A DNA stretch of 64,000 nucleotides from Bifidobacterium breve (GTDB lineage: Bacteria; Actinomycetota; Actinomycetes; Nanopelagicales; Nanopelagicaceae): the NCBI GenBank assembly GCA_945889195.1, contig CAMDBB010000001.1, positions 124,001 to 188,000 on the forward strand. Reading direction: 5' to 3'. Positions within the stretch are counted from its first letter, which is position 1. The number at the start of each line of letters is the position of its first letter. A program made the position numbers and the translations under genes. Shown piece by piece: positions 43,599 to 52,104 of the stretch. The notes below the pieces were generated by a model. It worked only from the letters and a program-made list of their open reading frames with translations. It was not told where the DNA came from and did no database searches.

Positions 43599-45386
43599 AT
43601 GAACGAAGTCACAGTCCCGGCCATCATTCCTGCAGCTACTGAAGGAAACCTCACCAATCTCATTGCAGAACGCGCTTGGTTTGAACCAGATCGCGTCACG
43701 ATGTCACGTCCACTCGGCGATGGGTGGCAACCACTCACCGCACGACAAGTAGAAGAAGAGATCCGCGCTACCGCAAAGGGTCTTGTCGCTGCTGGAATCC
43801 AAATTGGTGATCGCGTAGCAATCATGGCGCGTACCCGCTATGAGTGGACAATCCTTGACTTTGCAATCTGGTATGCAGGTGGATGTGTTGTTCCAATTTA
43901 TGAAACATCTTCACCTGAACAAGTCGACTGGATTCTTAACGACTCTGGATCAGTCGGACTTATTGTTGAAACACCTGCGCACCGCGAGTTAGTAACTCCA
44001 GTTATTCCTTCACACACCAAGCACATCTGGATTATGACTGACGATGTGCTTTCAACTCTCAGAACTACAGGCAGCAATATCTCTGATGAAGAGATTGAAA
44101 GACGCCGAAACTCTCTTGCTCCTGCAAGTTTGGCAACTCTGATCTACACATCAGGAACAACAGGGCGTCCTAAGGGAGTTCAGCTCACCCACGCAAACTT
44201 CCTATCTGAATGTGGAAACGTTGTAGAAGGCGCAAGTGATCTCTTCTTAAAGCCTGGTGGATCAACTCTGCTCTTCCTTCCTGTTGCTCACGTTTTTGGT
44301 CGTATGGTGCAAATTGGCGCTATTCACTCAGGGCTTCACCTTGCTCACTGCAGCGACCCTGTTGGACGCCTACCGGCAGACCTTGCATCATTTAAGCCAT
44401 CCTTCGTCCTTGCAGTTCCACGTATCTTTGAAAAGATTTACAACGGAGCAGAAGCAAAGGCAGAGGCCGCAGGTAAAGGAAAGATCTTCCGCAAAGCAGC
44501 AGACGTTGCTATCGCATATAGCGAGGCAAAAGATAAGAGTGGCTTTAATCCACTTCTTACTCTCAAGCATGCGCTCTTTGACAAGTTAGTCTTCTCAAAG
44601 ATTCGCGCGGGTATGGGCGGCAACGTAGAAGCTGCTATCTCAGGGGGCGCACCTCTTGGAACTCGCCTAGGCCACTTCTATCGCGGTGCAGGCATCACAA
44701 TCCTCGAAGGCTACGGTCTTACTGAAACAACTGCGGGTGCAACTCTTAACCTCACAAAGAGTTTGCGCGTTGGTTCTGTTGGAAGACCAATCCCTGGAAC
44801 ATCAATCAAGATTGCCGAGGATGGTGAAGTTCTCATCAAGGGGCCAATCGTGATGCGCGGATATTGGCAGAACGATGCAGCAAACCAAGAAGTCTTTGAG
44901 GGCGAATGGTTTAGATCTGGAGATTTAGGTCGCCTTGATGATGAAGGTTATCTCTACATCACAGGACGTAAGAAGGAACTCATTGTTACCGCTGGTGGAA
45001 AGAACGTCGCCCCAGCAGTGCTTGAAGATCGTCTTCGCGCTCATCCACTCATCAGCCAGTGCATTGTTGTCGGTGATAATCAACCATTTATCGCATCACT
45101 CATCACAATTGATCCAGACATGCTCAAGGGTTGGATTGCATCAAATAATAAGACAGGAGCCACTGTTGAAACTTTGGTGAATGACCCTGACCTTATTGCA
45201 GTCATTCAAACAGCAGTTGATGAAGCCAATAAAGCTGTTTCAAAGGCTGAATCAATCCGTAAGTTCACCATCTTGGCGAAGGATTTCACAATCGCATCTG
45301 GCGAACTCACTGCGAAGTTATCTCTGAAGCGCCATGTGATCTCGCAGAATTACGCTGCCGAGATCGCTGCCCTCTTCACTAAGTAA
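43599..45386 (+). CDS. fadD15: Long-chain fatty-acid-CoA ligase (FadD15-like)
   Basis: A 595-residue AMP-forming acyl-CoA synthetase. It has the P-loop-like LIYTSGTTGRPKGVQLTH (about residue 184), EGYGLTETTAG (about 370), the hinge and nucleotide motif EWFRSGDLGRLDDEGYLYITGRKKELIVTAGGKNVAP (about 435-470). The C-terminal catalytic lysine region (ASGELTAKLSLKRH) is present. It activates free fatty acids for beta-oxidation or lipid synthesis. Position before the two-component pair and pimB follows the FadD15-PimB order of mycobacteria. Confidence 0.93.
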   Translation: MNEVTVPAIIPAATEGNLTNLIAERAWFEPDRVTMSRPLGDGWQPLTARQVEEEIRATAKGLVAAGIQIGDRVAIMARTRYEWTILDFAIWYAGGCVVPIYETSSPEQVDWILNDSGSVGLIVETPAHRELVTPVIPSHTKHIWIMTDDVLSTLRTTGSNISDEEIERRRNSLAPASLATLIYTSGTTGRPKGVQLTHANFLSECGNVVEGASDLFLKPGGSTLLFLPVAHVFGRMVQIGAIHSGLHLAHCSDPVGRLPADLASFKPSFVLAVPRIFEKIYNGAEAKAEAAGKGKIFRKAADVAIAYSEAKDKSGFNPLLTLKHALFDKLVFSKIRAGMGGNVEAAISGGAPLGTRLGHFYRGAGITILEGYGLTETTAGATLNLTKSLRVGSVGRPIPGTSIKIAEDGEVLIKGPIVMRGYWQNDAANQEVFEGEWFRSGDLGRLDDEGYLYITGRKKELIVTAGGKNVAPAVLEDRLRAHPLISQCIVVGDNQPFIASLITIDPDMLKGWIASNNKTGATVETLVNDPDLIAVIQTAVDEANKAVSKAESIRKFTILAKDFTIASGELTAKLSLKRHVISQNYAAEIAALFTK

Positions 45387-45392
45387 TTCGTG

Positions 45393-45971
45393 ATGTCGAC
45401 TCCCGAGCGCCTAGATGTGGCTCGGGAGCTACATGATGGAATTGCGCAGGATTTAGTTGCACTTGGTTACTCGTTAGATCTCCTCCTTGCAACAGATGGC
45501 TTACCGCAGAGCGCTCGTTCATCTATCCGAGAATCACGTTTACAGGTCGATGAACTCATGCGCAAGGTTCGCTCTGAAATTTTCAACCTGCGCAGCCAAT
45601 CGCAACAATCGATTTCTACTCAACTGCAATCTCTAATCTCGCAGGAGTACTCTGATTTCGAATTGGAGCTTGATATAGAGTCAGCAAGTGCACCGCCTGA
45701 AGTTGGCTACGAAATCATTTCAATTGCTCGCGAAATCCTACGTAATGTCAGGCTGCACTCTAGGGCTACCCGAATTGGCATCAACCTCTATCCCGTCAAC
45801 AATCGCATCTATCTTCAGATATGCGATAACGGGATTGGAGGAGCCAAAATGAAAGATGGGCGCTGGGGAATGACGGGTATCTCAGAACGTATAGCCAAGC
45901 TAGGCGGATCGATCGTAATTGAGAACAATTCTGCTACCGATTTAGGAGTTCGCATAACGATTCTACTGTGA
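45393..45971 (+). CDS. Soluble NarL-family sensor histidine kinase without sensor domain
   Basis: A 192-residue cytoplasmic kinase. It starts almost directly with a HisKA_3 dimerisation helix, ARELHDGIAQDLVALGYSLDLLL, whose His is the phospho-acceptor (about residue 15), and continues with an ATPase domain showing the N box AREILRNVRLHSRA, the G1 box DNGIGG and the GMTGISERIAKLGGSI segment. There are no membrane helices or PAS/GAF domain, so the signal must come from a partner or small molecule. GTG 45390 is an alternative start. It lies 6 bp after the ligase gene and overlaps the regulator gene. Confidence 0.88.
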   Translation: MSTPERLDVARELHDGIAQDLVALGYSLDLLLATDGLPQSARSSIRESRLQVDELMRKVRSEIFNLRSQSQQSISTQLQSLISQEYSDFELELDIESASAPPEVGYEIISIAREILRNVRLHSRATRIGINLYPVNNRIYLQICDNGIGGAKMKDGRWGMTGISERIAKLGGSIVIENNSATDLGVRITILL

Positions 45972-46579
45972 CTACCCGCGCTCTGATAATTGATGATCAT
46001 GCGGTTGTCAGGTCTGGGATTCGAAGGGCGCTGGAAGCTCGTGGAGAGACCCAAGTGTTTGAGGCCGCAACTAAGGCTGAGGCGCTGGCGCAGATTGCAC
46101 ATGTAAGTCCGCAACTGCTCATTATCGACATCAATCTTCCTGATGGAAGTGGCTTGGAAGTCGTGAGTTGGGTCCGCACCATCTCTGCCGAAATGGCAAT
46201 TATTGTCCTGACCTTTAACGAATCTGATGACTTTCTCTTCGCTGCTATGAACGCAGGGGCTAGCGCCTATGTGAATAAATCAGCGCCTCTGACTGAACTC
46301 ATTGCCGCCATTGAGCATGCGCAAGCATCACCAAGTTCATTTGCAGCTAAAGAGATAGTGGATGCGCTGCAGAGAAAGCAACTTAAATTTGGGTTATCGC
46401 AACGGGAGCTACAGATCATCTCTTTGCTTCCTACCGATGAACCGCTTTCAGCTTTGGCGAAATCCCTCTTCATCTCTGAATCAACGCTCAAAACACATCT
46501 GAATCATATCTATCAAAAACTCAGTGTGAAGAATCGATTACAAGCAATTAACGTTGCGCGAAAGGCAGGTCTTCTATGA
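45968..46579 (+). CDS. LuxR/NarL-family response regulator
   Basis: A 203-residue regulator with an N-terminal receiver (ALIIDDHAVVRSGIRRAL, phospho-acceptor Asp in LLIIDINLPDGSG about residue 55, and Lys in YVNKSAPL about 104) and a C-terminal LuxR helix-turn-helix (SQRELQIISLLPTDEPLSALAKSLFISESTLKTHLNHIYQKLSVKNRLQAI). The GTG start overlaps the kinase stop. Targets unknown. The 3' end overlaps convergent pimB by 32 bp. Confidence 0.92.
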   Translation: MTTRALIIDDHAVVRSGIRRALEARGETQVFEAATKAEALAQIAHVSPQLLIIDINLPDGSGLEVVSWVRTISAEMAIIVLTFNESDDFLFAAMNAGASAYVNKSAPLTELIAAIEHAQASPSSFAAKEIVDALQRKQLKFGLSQRELQIISLLPTDEPLSALAKSLFISESTLKTHLNHIYQKLSVKNRLQAINVARKAGLL

Positions 46580-47714
46580 GCAAGGCGTTGAACTCAGCAG
46601 CCCAGCGTTCCCAGCGCCACTCATCGATAATCCATTGACGACCACGTGCACCCATCTCTCGGGCTAGCTCAGAGTTCTGTAAAAGCCTGATCGCAGCGCT
46701 TGCAACATCAGATGTCGACTCTCCATCAACAACTAATCCGGTCTGGCCATCAAGAACAGCATCCGGTGCTCCCCCAGAAGTTCCTCCAATGACAGCAATG
46801 CCACACGCGCTTGCTTCGAGATAGACAATTCCAAGTCCTTCAACTTCAAGGCCGGCAAGGCGCGAGCGAGATGGCATGGCGAAAATATCTCCGGCGCAGA
46901 TGTACTGCGGCAAATCTTGGTACTGAATTCTTCCGATGAAAGTGATGTGTGCGGTAACGCCAAGTATCTCGGCCCGCTTCTGCATAAATTCTCTCCGTGG
47001 TCCTTCACCGACAAAGAGAAGATGCGCATCAGGTACATCGCGCAGAATCATGGGAAGCGCCTCTACTAAGGTGTCCTGACCCTTACGATGCACTAAACGT
47101 CCCACGCTTACAATAATTTTCTTATCGTTGATCTTTAGATTGCTGCGCAACTTAACGGCTCCTGAATGAGGCGCAAAGTGGTTGGTATCAATACCGGGTG
47201 CGATCTTCACCATCGCGCTCTGCGCACGTGGCGAAAGCGCTTTTGCAATACTGCGCCCCGTAAATTCACCGAGGAAAGTCAGGTGATCAACGCCTGTCCC
47301 AATCCTGCGCAGCAACACCGAAAAGGGCCATACCTTTGCCCACCAGACTTCATGGCCATGCGTAAGGGCGATAATTCGCTCAACACCTGCGCTACGCAAA
47401 CCTTGCGATAACAAACCAAGCGGCGCTGCCGCCCCAAAGAAGACGCGCGTAATCTGACGTTGCTTCACTAAAGCTCGAACAGCTCTTCCCACTCTTAGTG
47501 AAGGAAGAAGGGTGCGAGAGCGATCGCGAATAACCTCCACACCGTAGTTCTGCAACCATGCTTGATCAAAGGGCGCCGAACCCTCTTGGCTCGATGTGTA
47601 GACAACTACCGAGTTCTTAGGAAGCCTTTCAATGAGGCCTATGACGAATGTTTCAATACCGCCCGCGCGAGGCCCAAAGTCATTTGTTATGCAAAGTATT
47701 TTTCTGGCTGACAT
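46548..47714 (-). CDS. pimB: GT4 glycosyltransferase, probable PI-mannoside mannosyltransferase
   Basis: A 388-residue GT-B enzyme. The N-terminal half has CITNDFGPRAGGIETFVIGLIERLP, the C-terminal half IIVSVGRLVHRKGQDTLVEALP and the nucleotide-sugar motif EASACGIAVIGGTSGGAPDAVLDGQTG (about residues 310-335). By family and by position between fadD15 and NlpC/P60 it matches PimB (Rv2188c), which adds mannose from GDP-mannose to phosphatidylinositol mannoside at the inner membrane face. Whether this organism makes PIMs is inferred. Confidence 0.86.
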   Translation of the reverse strand: MSARKILCITNDFGPRAGGIETFVIGLIERLPKNSVVVYTSSQEGSAPFDQAWLQNYGVEVIRDRSRTLLPSLRVGRAVRALVKQRQITRVFFGAAAPLGLLSQGLRSAGVERIIALTHGHEVWWAKVWPFSVLLRRIGTGVDHLTFLGEFTGRSIAKALSPRAQSAMVKIAPGIDTNHFAPHSGAVKLRSNLKINDKKIIVSVGRLVHRKGQDTLVEALPMILRDVPDAHLLFVGEGPRREFMQKRAEILGVTAHITFIGRIQYQDLPQYICAGDIFAMPSRSRLAGLEVEGLGIVYLEASACGIAVIGGTSGGAPDAVLDGQTGLVVDGESTSDVASAAIRLLQNSELAREMGARGRQWIIDEWRWERWAAEFNALLIEDLPFAQR

Positions 47715-48724
47715 TAGAAGCGGCGGACTGCAACAAGTGGCTTACGTCCCATATCAAGTGGTGCCACCTTCACACGTGAACCTGAACGAGGCGCATGGAC
47801 CATTCGCGCGCCACCTAGATAAATTCCAACGTGCGAGACAGGGCGACCAAAGAAGATGAGGTCGCCTGGCTTCTTCTGGCTAAATGGAACAGATTTTCCC
47901 ATGCGAGATTGCGCCGCTGATGAATGCGGAAGTTTTACTCCGGCAGATTGGAAAGCACGCATCGTCAGCCCTGAACAATCCCAAGTGGTCATTCCATCAG
48001 CGCCGAAAACATAACGGTCACCGATCTGCTGGAGCGCATACTTGAGCGCAATTCCCGAGCGCCCCGATAGGCCAAGCGCGCTCTTCGCCGCCTTCAGCGA
48101 AGACTGTTGATCTGCATTTTCACGCTCTTCGGCCAAACGCGCTAGCCGTTCGCGATCTTCCTTCTTTAACTTAGAAAGAAGTAGCTCCGCTTGAGCCAAT
48201 TTCCGTTGCGCGAAGGCGCTGCGCTCTGCCAGCTTCTTCTCCAGCGCCTTTACCTGCGCGAGGCGATCTGCAACAGTGAGTGAGGTTGCATTCAGTTGCA
48301 GTTCAGCAGTTTGAAACTTTCGTAGCTGCGTCGATTTGCGGCGGGTGATCGCTTCAAGAGATCCTGCAGAGGATAAGTAGAGCGTTGGGTCGGTAGAGAA
48401 GAGAAGTTCTAGGCTCTGGCTAAGAGTGCCTGACTTATATTGATTGACTGCAATAGTTCCTAGCACCTTAGAGATTTCATCTACCGTCTTGGCTTGTAGC
48501 GCAGCTTGAGCCTGGATTCCTGCCAAGCTACGAGTGAGGGTAGCTAACTTCACCTTCGCCTCTTGCGCACCTTCGGCAGCGGTCGTTGCCTCTTCCTCTA
48601 AACGAATAACTTGAGCTTGCACTTGAGCCAACGTTTGCGCAGCTGCAACAGGAGTCGCCGGGAGCAGGGTAATCAGAACCATGAGGGATGCAGAGATTGC
48701 ACCTGTGGTTAGCCCTTTTCTCAT
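47714..48724 (-). CDS. NlpC/P60 peptidoglycan hydrolase with coiled coil
   Basis: A 336-residue exported protein. It has a signal peptide ending near AAA-QTL (about residue 28), a long coiled-coil region (about 30-210) rich in Ala, Glu, Lys and Leu, and a C-terminal NlpC/P60 domain with catalytic Cys in TWDCSGLTMRAF (about residue 248), His in VSHVGIYLG (about 300) and third-site His in MVHAPRSG. It likely cuts peptide stems of peptidoglycan during division, as RipA/RipD-type proteins do. The stop shares a base with the pimB start. Confidence 0.92.
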   Translation of the reverse strand: MRKGLTTGAISASLMVLITLLPATPVAAAQTLAQVQAQVIRLEEEATTAAEGAQEAKVKLATLTRSLAGIQAQAALQAKTVDEISKVLGTIAVNQYKSGTLSQSLELLFSTDPTLYLSSAGSLEAITRRKSTQLRKFQTAELQLNATSLTVADRLAQVKALEKKLAERSAFAQRKLAQAELLLSKLKKEDRERLARLAEERENADQQSSLKAAKSALGLSGRSGIALKYALQQIGDRYVFGADGMTTWDCSGLTMRAFQSAGVKLPHSSAAQSRMGKSVPFSQKKPGDLIFFGRPVSHVGIYLGGARMVHAPRSGSRVKVAPLDMGRKPLVAVRRF

Positions 48725-48730
48725 GTTTTA

Positions 48731-48736
48731 AGGCTA
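48731..48736 (-). promoter_or_regulatory. Leaderless -10 element TAGCCT for NlpC/P60-pimB
   Basis: TAGCCT with a 6-nt spacer to ATG 48724. Confidence 0.5.
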
Positions 48737-48803
48737 ACGCTCATCTGCGCCCAATTTCAATGTGAAGCGGGGTATATGGCGGATAAAAGAGTGAGAAATT
48801 TAA

Positions 48804-48809
48804 TATTCT
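48804..48809 (+). promoter_or_regulatory. Leaderless -10 element TATTCT for RibD-C gene
   Basis: TATTCT with a 7-nt spacer to ATG 48817. Confidence 0.5.
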
Positions 48810-48816
48810 TACGCTC

Positions 48817-49308
48817 ATGACCGTGACTGTAACCCTTGTAACAGGCTCAGATGGATCTACTGCAAAAGGGGGTAACTCAGCCGGTGTGAGCAGCGCTGCC
48901 GATAGAACTTCATTTCTTGCCAGACGTCGCGCCGCTGATTGCATTCTCATCGGTGGAAACACGGCGCGAACAGAGCCTTACCAGAGAACACCTGTTCCAG
49001 TTGTTGTTATTTCACGATCGCTGATTAATCCACTCGTCAATAATCGATTAGCGCATTGTTGGAATCTGACGCCGGTAAAGGCTCTCGATCGCGCCATTAA
49101 GACATTTGGTCCCAATGTGCATGTGGAAGCCGGCGCAAGCATTATTGATCAATTGATCTTGGCTGGCCGAGTTGATGCGCTCGAGCTCAGCATTACTCAC
49201 GTAATTGATGGTGAAGATAAAATCGATATTGCTAAGTTGCTTAACTACTTTTCGCAGCAGAGCGAGACGATGATAGATGGCACCAGGTTTATCTCAGCGC
49301 GCAAGTAA
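48817..49308 (+). CDS. Short RibD C-terminal domain (dihydrofolate-reductase-like) protein
   Basis: A 163-residue protein resembling the reductase domain of riboflavin biosynthesis protein RibD: LVTGSDGSTAKGGNSAGVSSAADRTSFLARRRAADCILIGGNTARTE near the start, VEAGASIIDQLILAGRVDALELSI in the second half. Typical members are over 200 residues, so a central segment is reduced here. It may be a pyrimidine reductase, another NADPH reductase or a relic. No rib genes are adjacent. Divergent from the NlpC gene. Confidence 0.72.
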   Translation: MTVTVTLVTGSDGSTAKGGNSAGVSSAADRTSFLARRRAADCILIGGNTARTEPYQRTPVPVVVISRSLINPLVNNRLAHCWNLTPVKALDRAIKTFGPNVHVEAGASIIDQLILAGRVDALELSITHVIDGEDKIDIAKLLNYFSQQSETMIDGTRFISARK

Positions 49309-49309
49309 T

Positions 49310-50152
49310 CTAGAAAGCTGAGATGAGAGCAACGCCTAGAACGGCTGAGGCGATTCCCACATATTGCACTTTATGTAACCGCTCATGAAGCAACAGATAG
49401 GCCAAGAGCGCAGTAGCGATTGGATAGAGCGAGCCAAGGACCATCGCCAATGAGACTAGGCCCTTTGTCGTGGCAACACCCAAGAGTAAGTTGGCTGCGA
49501 AATCTGCGACTCCGATGAAGATCAAAACCGGGAGTTCAGCGCGAGTAAATCGAATCGACCCACGGTATTTATACAAGACAAATAAACCGATCAACAAGGT
49601 GGATGTTCTCATCGTGGTCATGGTCATCAGCGCGCTTGACTCAGAGCCAATCGCCATAAAGATTAAACATGTTCCAAAGAAGAGCGCTGCTCCAATCGCA
49701 AGAAGGAGCGGTTTAAGAGGAACTCCTTGAGAAACTTCTGGACCACTGGCGAGAAATCCACCGAGGATTGCAAGAACTACTCCCAGAGAAATAAGAAGAG
49801 AGAGCTGGTCTCCTTTATAGATCAAGGCGTAACCAAGGGGAATAACAGCCGCTAGCGCACTTATCGGTGAGACAACTCCCATGCGTCCAGTAGAAAGTCC
49901 TGCATAGAGGCAGACCAAGCCACCATATCCAGTGAAGCCTGCGATGATCCCTGGAATCAGATAACCACCGCTGCCGAGCGCCTGCGCACTCCATGCGCCG
50001 GTAGCAACTACGAGAATTACACCAGTGAGAAAGCCAAAGAATTGCTGCGCACCCAGAACTACAAAAGCTGGATATTTTTTACTGAGTTTGCCGCCAAAGA
50101 AATCCGCGGTACCCCATAACGCGCTAGAAAGTAGCGCAAGCAGGCTGGCCAT
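49310..50152 (-). CDS. EamA/DMT-family transporter
   Basis: A 280-residue membrane protein with ten helices in two EamA repeats (LLALLSSALWGTADFFGGKLSKKYP at the start; LFFGTCLIFMAIGSESSALMT opening the second half). Substrate unknown. It is only distantly like the EamA protein at 6998-7861, so the two are not recent duplicates. TAGAGT lies 7 nt before its ATG. Confidence 0.86.
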   Translation of the reverse strand: MASLLALLSSALWGTADFFGGKLSKKYPAFVVLGAQQFFGFLTGVILVVATGAWSAQALGSGGYLIPGIIAGFTGYGGLVCLYAGLSTGRMGVVSPISALAAVIPLGYALIYKGDQLSLLISLGVVLAILGGFLASGPEVSQGVPLKPLLLAIGAALFFGTCLIFMAIGSESSALMTMTTMRTSTLLIGLFVLYKYRGSIRFTRAELPVLIFIGVADFAANLLLGVATTKGLVSLAMVLGSLYPIATALLAYLLLHERLHKVQYVGIASAVLGVALISAF

Positions 50153-50159
50153 TGGGTGG

Positions 50160-50165
50160 ACTCTA
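50160..50165 (-). promoter_or_regulatory. Leaderless -10 element TAGAGT for EamA gene
   Basis: TAGAGT with a 7-nt spacer to ATG 50152. Confidence 0.5.
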
Positions 50166-50210
50166 CCTTCCTTTGCTGCCAGCCTCCCACTCGAAAGGCG
50201 ATGTGAACTT

Positions 50211-50216
50211 TAGAAT
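50211..50216 (+). promoter_or_regulatory. Leaderless -10 element TAGAAT for DUF3000-rnd
   Basis: TAGAAT with a 6-nt spacer to GTG 50223. Confidence 0.5.
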
Positions 50217-50222
50217 TAACCA

Positions 50223-50819
50223 GTGAAGTCGCCAGCATCGTTCTCGTTTGAAGAGATGGTTGAGCATCTGCGCACAATCACCCCGCGCAGCGAAATAATC
50301 TTAGAAGAAGTTCCGGCGCCTCAAAAGCTTGCAACCTACTCCTTTGCTTTCACAGCAGATGTCTCGGCCCAGCCACATCTAGATAGTTCAGAGAGTGATG
50401 AAGTTGCCTCTGGCCGATTTGTCATCTTGCACGAACCAGGTGGACAAGACACATGGGAAGGCGACTTTAGATGCGTTACTTTCTTACGTGCTGATGTTGA
50501 TTCGGAGATGCAAGAGGATCCTTTATTTCCTGAAGTCGGTTGGAACTGGCTCCTTGATTCACTCAACGCTACCGGCGCCCAATACAAAGCACCGAGTGGA
50601 ACTGTGACGAGAGTTTCTAGCGCCTCCTTTGGAAAGTTAGCACCGCGAAGTGATGGCTCAGAGATTGAAATACGCGCTTCTTGGACACCCATTATTGAAT
50701 CGCGCGACGATATCTTTTCTCACGTAAACGCCTGGTGCAATCTCATGAGCGAAGTTTCTGGGTTGCCACCGATTCCAGATGGCGTTGCATCTATTGGTTC
50801 AGCCCGACGCCGTGGTTGA
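50223..50819 (+). CDS. DUF3000 family protein
   Basis: A 198-residue soluble protein of the actinobacterial DUF3000 family, with RSEIILEEVPAPQKLATYSFAFTADV, RFVILHEPGGQDTWEGDFRCVTFLRADVD and EVGWNWLLDSL blocks and GTVTRVSSASFG. Function unknown. It is regularly found directly upstream of the RNase D-like gene (compare Rv2680-Rv2681), and here the two overlap, so a shared role in RNA metabolism is conceivable but unproven. GTG start at 50223. Confidence 0.9.
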   Translation: MKSPASFSFEEMVEHLRTITPRSEIILEEVPAPQKLATYSFAFTADVSAQPHLDSSESDEVASGRFVILHEPGGQDTWEGDFRCVTFLRADVDSEMQEDPLFPEVGWNWLLDSLNATGAQYKAPSGTVTRVSSASFGKLAPRSDGSEIEIRASWTPIIESRDDIFSHVNAWCNLMSEVSGLPPIPDGVASIGSARRRG

Positions 50820-52104
50820 AAACGAAGAACTTCCCGCCCCGACTCCCCTCTTACATCCATCTGCAGGGCTACCTGCAGTCATTGATACTGAAGCTGCACT
50901 TACCGATGCAATCGCAGAACTCGCTCGAGGTAGCGGCCCCTTTGCCTTAGATGCAGAGCGTGCATCTGGTTATAAATACAGCGCACGCGCATATCTGATT
51001 CAACTCAAGCGCGAAGGTGGCGGCTTACATCTGATTGACCCCATCCCCTTTGGGCCAGGACACCCGCTACTTGCTCAACTCAACCAACTATTGCAAGGTG
51101 AAGAAGTCATCTTGCATGCAAGCACGCAAGATCTTCCCTGTCTGCGTGAACTTGGAATTAATCCATCTCTGCTCTTCGACACCGAACTTGGTGCGCGTAT
51201 CGCAGGGCTACCTCGAGTTGGTCTAGGGCCACTTCTAGAATCGCTGATGGGCGTATCTCTGGCTAAAGAACATTCAGCGGTGGATTGGTCGCAACGTCCA
51301 CTTCCAACCGACTGGTTAAATTACGCAGCCCTCGATGTAGAACTTCTCGTGGAACTTCGCAATAAGGTGTATCAGCTATTGGAAGTTGCTGGAAAGTTGC
51401 AATGGGCTTTAGAGGATTTTGCCGCAATCTTGGCGGCTCCCCCAGCACCACCTCGAGTAGATCCTTGGCGTAGAACTTCAGGTATGCATAAGGTGAAGAA
51501 GCGAAACCATATGGCGGTCGTACGCGAACTCTGGCAAGAGCGAAATTTACTCGCTGAAGAGTTAGATGTATCTCCAAGTCGATTGCTCTCGGATGCGGCG
51601 ATCACTGAAATCGCACTCGCTTCAGATAAAGGACCAATTACAAATCGCAAACATTTAGAGAAGATATTGAAGCCGCTCGGCTTGCGAGCGCGCTGGCTTG
51701 AAAATGCGGCAACATGGATTAGTTGCATTACCGATGCCATTGCGATGCCAGAAGATCAATGGCCAGAAGCGCGGAGCAAGAGCGATGCGATGCCACCCAT
51801 CAAGATTTGGCGCGAGCGCTTTCCTGAAAAGTTTGCGCCGCTATCTCACGCGCGCTTTAACTTACAGGTGCGGGCAGAAGAGCTCTCTATCCCGCTAGAA
51901 AATCTCATCTCCCCCGAACTTGTGCGCCGAATCTGCTGGCAACCACCAGAGACAACCGTTGCCGAGGCTCTCGTTGCTATGGGTGCGCGCCGCTGGCAGA
52001 GTGAAATTGCTGCCCCAATCTTGGAGGCTGCGCTGCTTGAGAAGGAACCGCTAGAAGTTGAAGAATTAAGCGATTCAGAAGTTACTGACGAGAAAAGTAT
52101 CTAA
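50779..52104 (+). CDS. rnd: Ribonuclease D-like 3'-5' exonuclease
   Basis: A DEDD-family exonuclease with a C-terminal HRDC domain, likely trimming tRNA and other stable RNA 3' ends. Motif I reads FALDAERASGYKYSARAYLIQL, motif II HASTQDLPCLRELG, and motif III WLNYAALDVELLVEL (Tyr-x3-Asp). The HRDC-like part runs from about residue 215 (KRNHMAVVRELWQERNLLAEELDVSPSRLLSD). ATG 50779 overlaps DUF3000 by 41 bp; a GTG at 50812, just before the DUF3000 stop, is an equally good start. The end overlaps the convergent ABC ATPase by 23 bp. Confidence 0.9.
   Translation: MALHLLVQPDAVVENEELPAPTPLLHPSAGLPAVIDTEAALTDAIAELARGSGPFALDAERASGYKYSARAYLIQLKREGGGLHLIDPIPFGPGHPLLAQLNQLLQGEEVILHASTQDLPCLRELGINPSLLFDTELGARIAGLPRVGLGPLLESLMGVSLAKEHSAVDWSQRPLPTDWLNYAALDVELLVELRNKVYQLLEVAGKLQWALEDFAAILAAPPAPPRVDPWRRTSGMHKVKKRNHMAVVRELWQERNLLAEELDVSPSRLLSDAAITEIALASDKGPITNRKHLEKILKPLGLRARWLENAATWISCITDAIAMPEDQWPEARSKSDAMPPIKIWRERFPEKFAPLSHARFNLQVRAEELSIPLENLISPELVRRICWQPPETTVAEALVAMGARRWQSEIAAPILEAALLEKEPLEVEELSDSEVTDEKSI

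Noticed and set aside
48741-48962. Minus-strand frame over the start of the RibD-C gene
   Set aside because: No recognisable motif, and the plus-strand gene has reductase motifs and a well-spaced TATTCT element.
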